Below are positions 23,031 to 33,195 of a stretch of DNA of 60,516 bases, piece after piece. The notes beneath the pieces were generated by a model. That model did no database searches and was not told the origin of the DNA. It worked only from the letters and a program-made list of their open reading frames with translations. Origin of the DNA: Nemertoderma westbladi (taxonomy: Eukaryota; Xenacoelomorpha; Nemertodermatida; Nemertodermatidae); NCBI GenBank assembly GCA_032718475.1, contig JAUCBJ010006191.1, forward strand, positions 1-60,516, given 5' to 3'. Numbering within the stretch: position 1 is the stretch's first letter; the number at the start of each line of letters is the position of its first letter. The position numbers and the translations under genes are program-made.

Positions 23031-23106
23031 TAGAGGACCAAAAAGTATCTAAGCAGTCTCTATGATCAGTTTCATAGAGACTGCTTAGATACTTTTTGGT
23101 CCTCTA
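23031..23106. repeat. Perfect inverted repeat at the 5' end of a LINE
   Basis: Arms 23031-23065 and 23072-23106 are perfect reverse complements over 35 nt with a 6-nt loop (TCAGTT). The right arm is the start of the coding sequence of the LINE that follows: it reads in frame as HRDCLDTFWSS. The left arm is an inverted copy of that start and abuts the minisatellite. This is what a fold-back or template switch of the cDNA at the end of reverse transcription would leave. Confidence 0.95.
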
Positions 23107-25127
23107 TCACTGGCGTTTTTACAGCAGCTGCTGATAAGACCATACCCAGTGGTAGATCAGCCAATAATGATAAAGAGTTCAATGTGCCTGGATGGAACGA
23201 CTCCGTTAAGGAGAAATATCAATTGTCACGCTCTGCTTTTTTAGCTTGGCGCGAGGCCGGCTCGCCCAAGCAGGGAGAGATACATAGGAAATATTTGGCA
23301 GCGCGTGCTCTTTTTAAGCGAGCTTTTCGTATTTGTAAACGTTCAGAAGCAAGATACAAGGCTGATAAACTAGCCGATTTGGTGCTACATAAAGATTTCA
23401 AAACTTTTTGGAATGATTTTAAGAAATCCAGTAAAACTTCAACTCCACTACCCAAAGTTGTGGATGGGGCAGTGGGGGAAGATAATATTGGCGAATTATT
23501 CAAAAACGATTACGAGGAGCTCTTAAATTGTAATAAAGGAAAGCCCAATTTTTGTAATATAAAGGTTGATGATATTATTGGTGATGTTATTTTTTCAAAG
23601 GATATGATAATATATCTCTCGGAAATAAATTGTGCTATTTCGAATTTAAAATTAGGAAAAACTGCTGGCCCAGACAGCATATCAGCTGAACATTTAGTTT
23701 ACGCTAGTAGTTCTAGACTACATGTTATTTTATCATTGTTCTTAACGTCGCTAATTGTTCATGGATATTTACCTAGTTCGATTATTGAATGTATTATTGT
23801 ACCTATAGTGAAGGATAGAAATGAGCCTATTGATATTAAATCTAATTATCGACCGGTTGCTATTGCAACAATCTTTAGTAAAGTTTTTGAATATGTTACT
23901 CTTTCTCGTATACAATCTTGCCTTATATGTAGTGATTTTCAGTTTGGTTTCAAAAAGAACTCAGGTACCGAATTAGTCATACATACTTTGCAAGAAATTA
24001 TTGATTATTATTTGGACAATGATTCACCAGTTTATATTTGTTTCATAGATGCATCCAAAGCGTTTGACCGTATTGAACACGATAAATTATTTTTGAAACT
24101 GATTGATAAAAAAGTGCTGATATATTTGGTCAGAATCTTTGCATACTGGTATAGAAATCAAGGTTTGATGGTCAAATGGGGTAACTACATTACTGGAAAA
24201 TTTGGTGCTTATAACGGAGTAAAACAGGGTGGCATATGCTCAGCTTATTTTTTAAATGTTTATATGGATGACTTGTCACGTGCATTATTAGACTGTAATG
24301 TAGGTTGTGCTATTGAAGGACGTAGAATTAATCACATTTCGTATGCGGATGATTTAGGTTTGATTTCCAACTCTGTGGTTGGTCTTCAAAAACTAATGGA
24401 AAAATGTCAAGATTATGCCATAGGTCACAGTATTGTATTCAACTTAAAGAAAACGAAAGTAATGTTTCTAACGCCTAAACATTGTACGCAGCGTACAATG
24501 GCTTCGCTTTACTTGTATGGTATACACATTGTTAGGACTACTCAGTTTAAGTATTTAGGCTATATTTTACACGAAACCCGAGATGATGATTTTGATATTA
24601 AGAGGGCTACGCGCGGACTCTACGCGCGCGCTAACTCGTTATTACGTAAATATTCCCTGTGCTCTACAACTGTAAAGCGTCTATTATTTATTTCATTTAT
24701 AACCCCGATATATTGCAATGCACTTTGGTGTCGTTTAAATTATTCAGATTCTGTATACAATCGTCTTAAAGTAGCGTATAATAAGGCAGCACGTTTATTT
24801 TTCAAAATACCGTTTAGGTCTAGCATGTCATTATTTTTTGGAATGAACAATATCCCAATGTTCACTCATTTACGTGCTCAATCAATTGACAGCATAACTA
24901 GAAGCGATAGCTCAGTTATTGCTATTGTTAACAATTGTATTACTGGCTCCCGGTGGAAATCAATGCGTACTATTTATTAATAATATTGTGCTACATACAT
25001 ACATATTTAGTTCATTTAAATAAATAATTATTTTACTGTAGGACCATTGCTTATGTCCAGCAATTAGTTTTGTTGATACAAATTTATTGTTTTGGATGAA
25101 TTAAAGAATATAATAATAATAATAATA
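23070..25127 (+). mobile_element. CR1/Jockey-group LINE, 5'-truncated, ORF2 open
   Basis: One open frame runs from the inverted-repeat junction (about 23070) to the stop near 24980, about 636 codons. It begins in the linker after the endonuclease (NVPGWNDSVKEKY near 23181) and contains the reverse transcriptase with PDSISAEHL, NYRPVAI, FQFGFKKNSGTE, motif A CFIDASKAFDRIEH, GVKQGGICSAYF and motif C SYADDLGLIS. The catalytic aspartates are present. A short 3' UTR ends in an (AAT)n tail at about 25108-25127, after which minisatellite units resume. The endonuclease and the first ORF are absent, so it cannot move by itself. The unbroken frame means a young insertion. Confidence 0.92.
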
Positions 25128-25187
25128 AAACGCTCCTCCATCCGTACCCTAAAACGTTCCTCCATCCGTACCCTAAACCTGTGGGGC
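25128..25187. repeat. 24-bp minisatellite, last units
   Basis: Two and a half units of the 24-bp array follow the LINE tail directly (ACGCTCCTCCATCCGTACCC). They are the right flank of the array that the LINE split. Confidence 0.92.
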
Positions 25188-25480
25188 GAGCCACGAAGTG
25201 AGTGAGCCTTAGCGTAGTGGTACCATTAATCAACCTGTCGTTCTGTCGTTCTGTCGTTCTGTCGTTCTGTCGTTCTGTCGTGTTCAATTTTAAACGTTAA
25301 TAACTCGGCCAATCTTTGATGAAATCTATCCAAACTTGGTACACATGTTGTTTGGCAAAAGTTTAGAAATTTTCCAAGTAGAATTTCCGTGTGGCCTTCG
25401 AGAAGCTAAGATAATAGCAGTTAATTAGTTAATTAAGTTGATTGCGGTGAAAACGCCATTTTCAACCTGCCTTTTAAGGG
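25188..25480. repeat. Dispersed repeat R3 with an 8-bp tandem block
   Basis: Starts with CTGTGGGGCGAGCCA and TGAGCCTT, also seen at 42829-42860. Inside is a short tandem block (TCGTTCTG)n, five to six units, at about 25237-25281. The part that follows (AACTTGGTACACATG and so on) looks like a dispersed repeat. I do not recognise the family. Confidence 0.55.
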
Positions 25481-26210
25481 AAATTAATTGTTTTACAGTA
25501 TAAGATTTAAATAATTATACTTAAAAATTATACAGATATAATCCCCATACGCCATTCTATTATAGTTTTTAATTAGTTTAAGTGATTTGCTTTAATAAAT
25601 GTGTCTTTAATTGATCTAAACGTAATTAAACCGCACAATTATTGAGTACAAATTTAATCCTTCCCATTATTGGTCAAGTCTCTGCTGGTGTGGAGCTAGC
25701 TGCTGGGAGTTGTGGCTGTAGACTAACCTGAGAGGAATTGTAATAGAGGCAACCAGTATTGCTATTCCAGCCCAATCACTGAATTGTGTTTATTATAGGC
25801 TGGACGGGCCGCATAACCGTTCGACTACTACTACTATTGCTATCTCAGTTAAATAACAGATATAATAACATAAATACAATCCATGGCATGGCTGTTGTAG
25901 GCTTCTGAAATAGTTTATTCCACAATGTATATGTCTGGTTATTTTTTAATTGAATTTTTGCAAAGTAGTAAAATTAATGTTCTTAAAAATAATATTATTA
26001 TTTTATATGTAACCTAGGAAATTAGCTACATTTTTTCGCTGCAGCTTTAAGAGTGTACATTGATTTAATATTATTTCAATAGCCATATTACTACATCGGC
26101 ATAAGATGCGTTGGCGTTGTATCACACATCTCCACATATCCCACATCTCCACATAGATGTATCAACAGTTACTCGCACAGTTTCGAAACTTCGTATAGTT
26201 ATAACTGTAT
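25481..26210. other. Intronic stretch, no recognised feature
   Basis: A+T-rich, with no convincing exon or RNA gene. A short (CTA)n block lies near 25830. Confidence 0.4.
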
Positions 26211-26502
26211 AAAGATCGTCAGTCTGCGTTTAGGAAAAATATTTTATGACAAAACAGGACAAGCGACGAGCGCAACGAGGCATATAATGAAGACGAGTAC
26301 TGCGTTGACTAAATTATTATATAAACCACCTGGCTTCACATATTAATCGCATCCCTAGTTATTATTATTATAAAGATCGTCCTAGCCTGCGTTTAAGAAA
26401 TATATTTAAATACAAAACAGGACGAACGCAAAGAGGCTTATAATGAAAACGAGTACTGCGTTTATTATATTCCTATAAACCACCTGGCTTTGCATATTTA
26501 AC
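26211..26502. repeat. Tandem duplication of about 135 bp
   Basis: Segments 26211-26345 and 26370-26502 are similar over their length: ATAAAGATCGTC, CTGCGTTTA, ACAAAACAGGAC, AACGAGTACTGCGTT or GACGAGTACTGCGTT, and ATAAACCACCTGGCTT. They differ by substitutions and indels. This may be an old tandem duplication of a mobile element. Confidence 0.7.
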
Positions 26503-26516
26503 TTGCGATTGGAAAT

Positions 26517-26760
26517 AAGTTCGTGCTACCCTTCCGTGGGTGGAAGATGTCGCGGTTATGTATTGGTGGTTGGGAAGGGTGGGGGGGGGGGGGAGATTAA
26601 AAGGGGTGAACACGTACTGTCCCCCTTTCTTTGATTGATTGGTGGTGTGGGTAAATTTCTCAAAACCTGATTTTGTGATACAGTCGCTCAATTTTAATTT
26701 GTATATAATAACTAGGCCTCGTGCTGCGCGAAGGCCCCACGAACGTGTCACCTTTGCAGT
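26517..26760. repeat. Dispersed repeat family R1, copy 2
   Basis: Matches 42-290: CTGTCCCCCTTTCTTTGATTG, ATTTTAATTTGTAT, CCTCGTGCTGCGCGAAGG and CACGAACGTGT. It has a G run at about 26580-26593. The unit that is triplicated in copy 1 occurs once here. Confidence 0.6.
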
Positions 26761-26884
26761 TACCCTTGGTACTTTAAGCGATTTGTAGGAATTTTCCCTT
26801 TTCGCGGAATCCAACACCCACTCCAGCAGAAAATCAAAGCAAATAACAGCAAAAATTATATTTTTAACTGTGATATTGACTCTC

Positions 26885-26965
26885 GTTTATAGTTTTGGTT
26901 AGAATAATATTCCAGGGGAATTCCACCTTAACCCATTATTAATTAGCCGAGATGGAATTTACGTT
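26885..26965. repeat. Dispersed repeat R4, copy 1
   Basis: Shares GTTTTGGTTAGAATAA and ATTAATTAGCCGAGA with 54190-54300, and TTTTGGTTAGAATA with 57670-57720. The type of element is unknown. Confidence 0.45.
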
Positions 26966-27374
26966 AATAGTCCCACTCCCCCGGCTCTGACAACCCAAAT
27001 CAATAAACAACCATTCTTCATCAAAGGTTCAATATCTAATAATCTCTATCTATAATCTCTAACAATTATCTATAATATAAACGAAAATAAAGATTTTAAC
27101 TCACATCCAGTACAAAATAAGGAAGCCAGCCTGATTGTTTCAAATTTAATGCGATCTCATTAAGATTTGGAGGAATTATAAAGATTTAGGGGGAATGAAG
27201 AGACACCAAAAGAACAATAATTCAATAATTCAATACTATAATTCAACAATTCGAACTGCAACTGCACAATAGGTCTATTCAATAAAGGGGATGCGATATT
27301 ACGTTCTTAGTTACTTTCCAATAATGTACAAAGTGTAATTGTTGAATATCATCGATATTTTCCTGTGACCAATA

Positions 27375-28604
27375 TTATGCAACAGATTTGCATAATATGC
27401 TACGACAAATAACGTTCCTTATATCTTTAATCAATTCCTTCAACCCTATTTTGAAGTAAGTGTGCAGAAATCCGTACAGTAATGGGTTTATAAGAATGCA
27501 AAATGAAATAACAACTCTTGCCAATGATTTGATTAGATGTGGATTTTTGTTGTAACCGCTCACGTACATAAGTATCACATAGATGGAGCTCATCGAGAGG
27601 AAGGATAATGTTATCATAAACATGAGAAGGGTTGTGCGGGCCTCTCTTGAGATCAACTTGTTAACTTTCTTGACCTTCACTCCAACATCGGCTCTCGACA
27701 ACCTTTTACTCATTTCCTCTCTGTAAGGCGTTGTTGTCTGTTCCGCATGTTTTTCTATGACTCCCTCGTTATATATCGTTTCATCTACACATTCATCAAC
27801 TTCTTCTCCATCATTTGGCGAATTTATCTCAGTATCAACAGTTCCACAATCAACTGACCCCCTCAAATATTTGTCTTTTGAATTTTTAAAGTTTGATCGT
27901 TTCTCTTTCCTTCTGAATTCCTTGGTTTTTCGCGTGACATCGACATCGCGTATTTGCTTAGCGATCATTGTATACGCAGTTATCATGACAATCGCCTCAA
28001 ATATTAGCACAGTTTGAAGAATGTAGTTGCCGCACATTCGTAAATACGCAGCCGACTTGTAGAAATTGTCGCGCAATCCGCCAGCGTTGTCTACTTCTGG
28101 CCCTATTGATCCGGCTCTTCTGAAATACGATGTACCGATAAAAGCGGGCGTTGCCAAGGCAACAGCGACTATAAAGTCGATGATGGCCAGCGTCTTGGCT
28201 ACTCTCTGACTGAATATATTGCGGTAAAGAATGAAATGACAGACAGCGCAATATCTTTCTAAAGTTACAGACATTAGTAACAGTAGAGATAGAATTAGGA
28301 ACATCTCAAATAAATTCCATAGGAATGTGCCTACCATAGGATACGATCCTTCCGTCCACGCGTACATATTAAGGATACACCCAGTAGTAAAGTCTGTTGC
28401 AGATAAACCAATTATCAATATTTCGGAGACACATCTATTTTTTTTCCTGCCGAAAACTGTAAAGACGAAAGCATTTGTTAAGATGGCCAAGGCTGTTGAT
28501 ACTTTCAGAGTACAAGCTAAACCAAAAGTAAAATTATTGTTATTGATCGGTTGGAATAATATTGTTCCATTAATCGAGATGTTATTATTCACTATTCCTA
28601 TCAT
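27375..28604 (-). CDS. Rhodopsin-type (class A) GPCR, orphan, intronless
   Basis: A complete frame of 409 codons with ATG at 28604. Seven membrane segments are visible. TM1 is at about 29-52 with N44. TM2 is at 60-83 with LSATDF and D71. TM3 is at 92-118 and ends in LERY with R117 (DRY-type). TM4 is at 133-156, TM5 at 192-215, TM6 after a long acidic third loop, and TM7 has NPLLY. Two N-glycosylation sequons (NIS, NGT) lie in the short N-terminus. The usual TM3 cysteine (3.25) is Gly92, TM5 lacks the proline, and TM6 lacks CWxP, so the receptor is atypical and its ligand cannot be guessed. It lies antisense inside the large dynein intron. A paralogue at 36886-38064 shares two near-identical nucleotide blocks. 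Lack of introns suggests an origin by retroposition or an intronless family. Confidence 0.9.
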   Translation of the reverse strand: MIGIVNNNISINGTILFQPINNNNFTFGLACTLKVSTALAILTNAFVFTVFGRKKNRCVSEILIIGLSATDFTTGCILNMYAWTEGSYPMVGTFLWNLFEMFLILSLLLLMSVTLERYCAVCHFILYRNIFSQRVAKTLAIIDFIVAVALATPAFIGTSYFRRAGSIGPEVDNAGGLRDNFYKSAAYLRMCGNYILQTVLIFEAIVMITAYTMIAKQIRDVDVTRKTKEFRRKEKRSNFKNSKDKYLRGSVDCGTVDTEINSPNDGEEVDECVDETIYNEGVIEKHAEQTTTPYREEMSKRLSRADVGVKVKKVNKLISREARTTLLMFMITLSFLSMSSIYVILMYVSGYNKNPHLIKSLARVVISFCILINPLLYGFLHTYFKIGLKELIKDIRNVICRSILCKSVA

Positions 28605-29490
28605 CTTCCTTTATCATGTAGCAGTTTTCCAGTTCAATTTTGAAACCACATTAAAGTAATGTATAGTATAAAACTTCAGTTGTGTTGAGCGGGTGAGTTT
28701 AACATCAATAAATTGAAGAATGTATGTTTATAAAGGAATTTGATATCATATATTTGATTTTATACATCGGATTACTTCATGGTTGTGGTGGCCTCCAATT
28801 ATTTCAGCCCAGGCTGGATTCTCGCTTCTTGTAAACCCCGGATCATTCCATTGGCTGTGCTATTATTCCATGATGGCGAACCAACTCAGTTTCTTCTAAC
28901 GACATTAGTGAGCTTCGCTTCCCTCGCTGGGGATTAGCAATCCCAAAATAAAACCTGTGTAGGAAGGAGGGATCCGGCGGTGGGCTGGTTTATCCTTTGT
29001 TGCATAATCCTCAATTGTTTATCGCATTATTGGATTATACTAACTCGACTTATTGATGTAATATTATCATATATTATTGTCTGCAAAAGTGCGGACAATA
29101 ATGATTTAATATCAACATTTTTGGACAATAAAGTAATTGATAATTAAGTGGCACTATCATATAAACAAAAATGGAAACAAAAACCATGGCATAATTTCAG
29201 AAAATGGCGACACGGGCTACACAGTAATACCGCAGATTCCAATGTTTTAGTGAGTCGATAAAGGCTGTTTGTTGCTCGAAATCATATTTCACTCATATTT
29301 GTAATATATTTTTCTTTCGATTCCAATATTGCAATACATCTATTACAAAAGATTTCTAAAGAAATAATGTTTTGTCCTCTATGTAATCAGTATAATCGGC
29401 CTTCGGCCTCGAAAAATATGCATTTACTATTTCGATGATTAAAAAATCAGACGAAAAAATTTTACTTTCTTTTTGTGAAATAAATAGTTA
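28605..29490. other. Upstream region of the first receptor gene
   Basis: This would hold the promoter of the - strand receptor gene. I cannot point to a clear TATA box or other site, and no other gene is visible. Confidence 0.35.
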
Positions 29491-29578
29491 TTATTGTCGC
29501 AATTGTAGGACTAATCCCATCACATCCCCGTTGAACATAACGCTTGTGGTGGGATTAGTCCTACAATAGCGTCAATAA
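29491..29578. repeat. Near-perfect inverted repeat (88 bp foldback)
   Basis: The left arm begins TTATTGTCGCAATTGTAGG and goes on with ACTAATCCCAT. The right arm is its reverse complement, ending CCTACAATAGCGTCAATAA. The arms are about 31 nt with about two mismatches and a loop of about 27 nt. It looks like a short foldback or MITE-type element. No coding capacity. Confidence 0.8.
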
Positions 29579-31030
29579 AAAGATAAGGTATTTTCGATAA
29601 AGTAAACTTACCATTCTAGGTAACCGGCTAAGACCCCTATGACAGTTCGTTTAATAAATGTACTAGAATGCCAGCAAGCTGGTTATAAGAAGACCGTCTA
29701 TAAGACAACAAAACCGAAAAATCTATATAGAATTCCGTTTCTGGGTTAGTCCGAAGCGAAAAGATGAACAAATATTTAACCATATCCAATCCCGGCATCA
29801 CTATGAAGCAACCAATTTAATATAAATAATAATACAGATACACCCCCAGGCGGGGTAAATTTTAAATGCAACCAGTAGAAAAACAGTAGTAGTGTATATA
29901 TAAAAAAATCAGTGCGTGATACAGCGGTCGGCGCACGATATGGAGCAAGTCTGCGAGAGAGGGTGAAATGTCTGGCAGTTCGAGCAGATGAGGTGGCGGT
30001 AACCGTATTTTATATAAATGATTTTTTTTGATTTTTAAATGATTTATATAAAATGCATATAATATGCATCTTTAATAATAATCTTCTACGAAACCATAAC
30101 AATAGGCGCTTACTACTTTCAATAATGGTTTGTAATCTTTACTGTTTATCCTGAATCGTTCCCAACTTTTTTATTCAACAACTAGATACTAAATGATAAA
30201 TAGTCGCGTTCATAATTTTCCAATACATACAAGTGGTTTGAAGCCATTTGGTGGTTATACAAACAAACATACATACAAACATCCATCGTGTTTTTGCCGG
30301 CCTCAGCTTTAGACAAAAACTACCCAGTATAAAGAGAGGTTCGTTATAATCTTCTACGAAACCAGAACAATAGGCGATTACTCTCAATAAAGCAATAAAG
30401 GTTTGATTAATAATATAATGGAGGTAGAGAGTTGGGGTGTCATGTTAATATAATCGTCCAGTATCAATAGAAGTCTGCCCGACAGCTGTTCTTATTATAG
30501 CTGACTGATTTTTGTAGTGGAATATTGGATTGAACGAAGACAGAGTTAAAGCCGCACATATACTTGACCGCTCAACAAGTAGAGCACGTTCCCTCCCAAG
30601 CCAATATCAATGTGCACATACAGACATACAAACAAACAAACATACGTTTTTTGAGAGCAATAAGCCCTGACGGTGTTCTAATAATAACAAACATCTCGAA
30701 AACACAGCTTGCAAACTCAATGTTCTAAAATTTATAAATATCTGGGGCTAATAAATCAGCAATTGCTGGCGATGAAATCCATACTCCTTATCTCAAGAAC
30801 CTGACGCCTGGAGCTTGTTGTCTTGGCTTCCACCTCGAGATACCAGGTCGAGACCGTACGTGGTTTGGATAGAATATGATATGTATTGAATTATAAAAAA
30901 TGCGCTATTTCAAAATTTTTGTACACTTCCGGGTTAAAAAGTACGCATGTTCGCAGGTTGACAATTACGCCATAGCAAACACATCGAAAACATAGCTAGT
31001 CAACAGCCAACAACACCGTGTTACTATAAT
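29579..31030. repeat. Intronic stretch with a direct duplication
   Basis: At 30080-30140 and 30347-30410 the same segment is present (ATAATCTTCTACGAAACCA, then AACAATAGGCG and TTACT). ACAAACATACATACAAACA-type motifs occur at 30260 and 30630. No gene is recognised in the rest. Confidence 0.5.
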
Positions 31031-31339
31031 TTATTAATATAGTATAAACGTAGAATTCGCATTGCGAGCTGTATGGTATATAATTATACATAGCACTACT
31101 GAGCATAACAGCCTAGGTGTAGCTGACAACAAACTATATAATATAAATAATATATATATATATAATGCTTCGATAAATTCCATTGAGCCACAAAGACAAT
31201 ATATTTTATTGCTTGCTGCAGGTATATTATCATCCTTCGTACGAGTTGGGTGCCAATAAAATGCTTTAAAACTAGTTTTAAAGTGTTTTAGAGCCTCCGA
31301 TCTGCTGATCATTTCCGATAATTTTCCGCTAGTCCCACC

Positions 31340-31605
31340 TGCGAGTGGAGGTTCAATCCGTTGCATTGAATACAACACCTCTCTCCTGAGGTTGTGGGTT
31401 CGATCTCTGTTTCGGCACGAATGTTAAAGGGACTAGCCAGGGCGCATCTCTGCCTTGCATCATTAAATGGTAGCTAAATGAGAACTTGAGTTTCCTCGGG
31501 GAGTAAAGTTCTGGGGGAACCGCACTTGAAATAATTATTGAGGCTTTTGTGAGTAATCCCTGGCCTAACGGCCGCAGAAAATGTACTTTACTTGACTTCA
31601 CTTTT
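31340..31605 (+). mobile_element. SINE family B, copy 1
   Basis: Matches 54994-55247: GTGGGTTCGATC (B-box-like), TTTCGGCACGAATGTT, AAAGGGAC, GGGCGCATCTCT, TTAAATGGTAGCTA, GGGGAGTA, AGTTCTGGG, CCGCAC, TAATCCCTGGC and TAACG. The tail is a degenerate ACTTTACTT repeat. The tRNA-like head is less clear here than in the other copy. It does not code for protein. Confidence 0.8.
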
Positions 31606-32690
31606 TATTTCTCTCTCACTACATTTTTGGTCTGGTTTTCAGCATTTCAGGTTTTATTTGAGGCATCAGATATGTGCCACAAGAATGGAATTCATTTTCT
31701 ATGATTCTCTTACGTGTAAGCATACCTGCGTACCCCTTGATACCTACGTGTTGTTGACCCAACACGTATCACAATATTACGATAAATATTTTATGAAGTC
31801 ACATACAATTCGCAAGGCCATTAATGTCCTATTGGTATCGTCACTCAACTACTGTTCACTGTTACCTGTGACATTCTGTATTTGTCGCCCTTGTACCGGT
31901 AGTTTAAAACTGGACAACAGCCGCACAGAGAACTGCGAGAACTTCTATGCTGTATCACGGTTCCTTATTTCTGACTAATTTCATTAACTCCAGACGGGAT
32001 TTAAAGAGCTATCTAAATACTAAAATTTCACGTAGGCCCACAAAGCGGGATATAAAGTATTTTTTTAAGATCAAAATATTTAAAATTAAATTTAATAGTT
32101 GCGTTCAGCTTCATAATATTCATAATTAGATTACATTAGATTTGAAGTAATAGGCGTACGTATTTATATATTAATGTAAAAGTTGATTTATTCAATCTTA
32201 GTATGCACATAATTATATCACTCAACATTATGACAACTACACAATTATGTAATAGTTTCGTTGTAAACAGTAATATACACTGCACTACAGTAAGTCGTTT
32301 AATCATACTTATAACTAATTAACTAAAACATAATATGAAACAAACCATAACTATAAAATAAAAAAAGCACGAAATCTAGTCAGTAAATTGTGGTCAACGT
32401 ACTGTGTAGGTTATAACAAGTTCCGTCTGAAAATCAGACTCAGAATTTTTATTTTTGCTTTCATTTATTAGCTACAAGTGTTTAAAAAAAGTGTCTCCGC
32501 CGCATTTGCACCAGTCGCACTCTGGCAATTTTTCGTCCTTATCATATTTTTTGTACCGTATTTTTTGTGTCATTTAGTATGGATATTCACCAGGCTGTGC
32601 TACCTATCATGCACAAGGCTGATCACTACTGCGACGGCAATGGCCGACAAGTCTTATAAGTCGTGCCTGCGTGGTGATCAGACTCTTGAT
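31606..32690. other. Intronic stretch, possible LINE relic
   Basis: A frame at 31592-31978 contains LVSSLNYCSLLP, which recalls the post-RT segment of LINEs, but no second motif supports it. Otherwise A+T-rich and without a recognised gene. Confidence 0.3.
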
Positions 32691-32714
32691 AGCACCAGGG
32701 CAGCGGCTGTTTAT

Positions 32715-33195
32715 TTTTGCTCCACCTATCACACCTGTTGGTCTATAGGATAGTTTCCGCTAGTGCTCAACCTATCACACCTGATGGTCTATAGGATAGT
32801 TTCCGCTAGTGCTCAACCTATCACACCTGTTGGTCTATAGGATAGCTTGCGCTAGTGCTCAACCTATCACACCTGTTGGTCTATAGGATAGCTTGCTCAA
32901 CCTATCACACCTGTTGGTCTATAGAATAGCTTGCTCAACCTGTCACACCTGTTGGTCTATAGAATAGCTTGCTCAACCTGTCACACCTGTTGGTCTATAG
33001 GATAGCTTGCGCTAGTGCTCAACCTATCACACCTGTTGGTCTATAGGATAGCTTGCTCAACCTATCACACCTGTTGGTCTATAGAATAGCTTCAGCTAGT
33101 ACCTTCTCCTATCACATCTGTTGGTCTATAGGATAGCTTCAGCTAGTGCTCAACCTATCATACCTGTTGGTCTAATAGCTTCATCTAGTGCTTTC
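32715..33195. repeat. Minisatellite with 46-bp and 34-bp units
   Basis: About ten to eleven units built from CCTATCACACCTGTTGGTCT and ATAGGATAGCTT. The long form (46 bp) also has GCGCTAGTGCTCAA, and the short form (about 34 bp) lacks the GCGCTAGT part. Long and short units alternate irregularly. Ends are degenerate. Confidence 0.9.

Noticed and set aside
13562-25187. Interstitial telomere (CCCTAA in each unit)
   Set aside because: CCCTAA occurs once in each 24-bp unit and never in tandem with itself, so this is no telomeric array.
25800-25850. Inverted tail of the RTE-like LINE at a (CTA)n block
   Set aside because: Only the triplet repeat and a few bases resemble the tail, so chance cannot be excluded.
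31592-32129. LINE relic with LVSSLNYCSLLP
   Set aside because: Only one weak motif fits, the following parts do not, and no tail is seen. Left as a possibility only.
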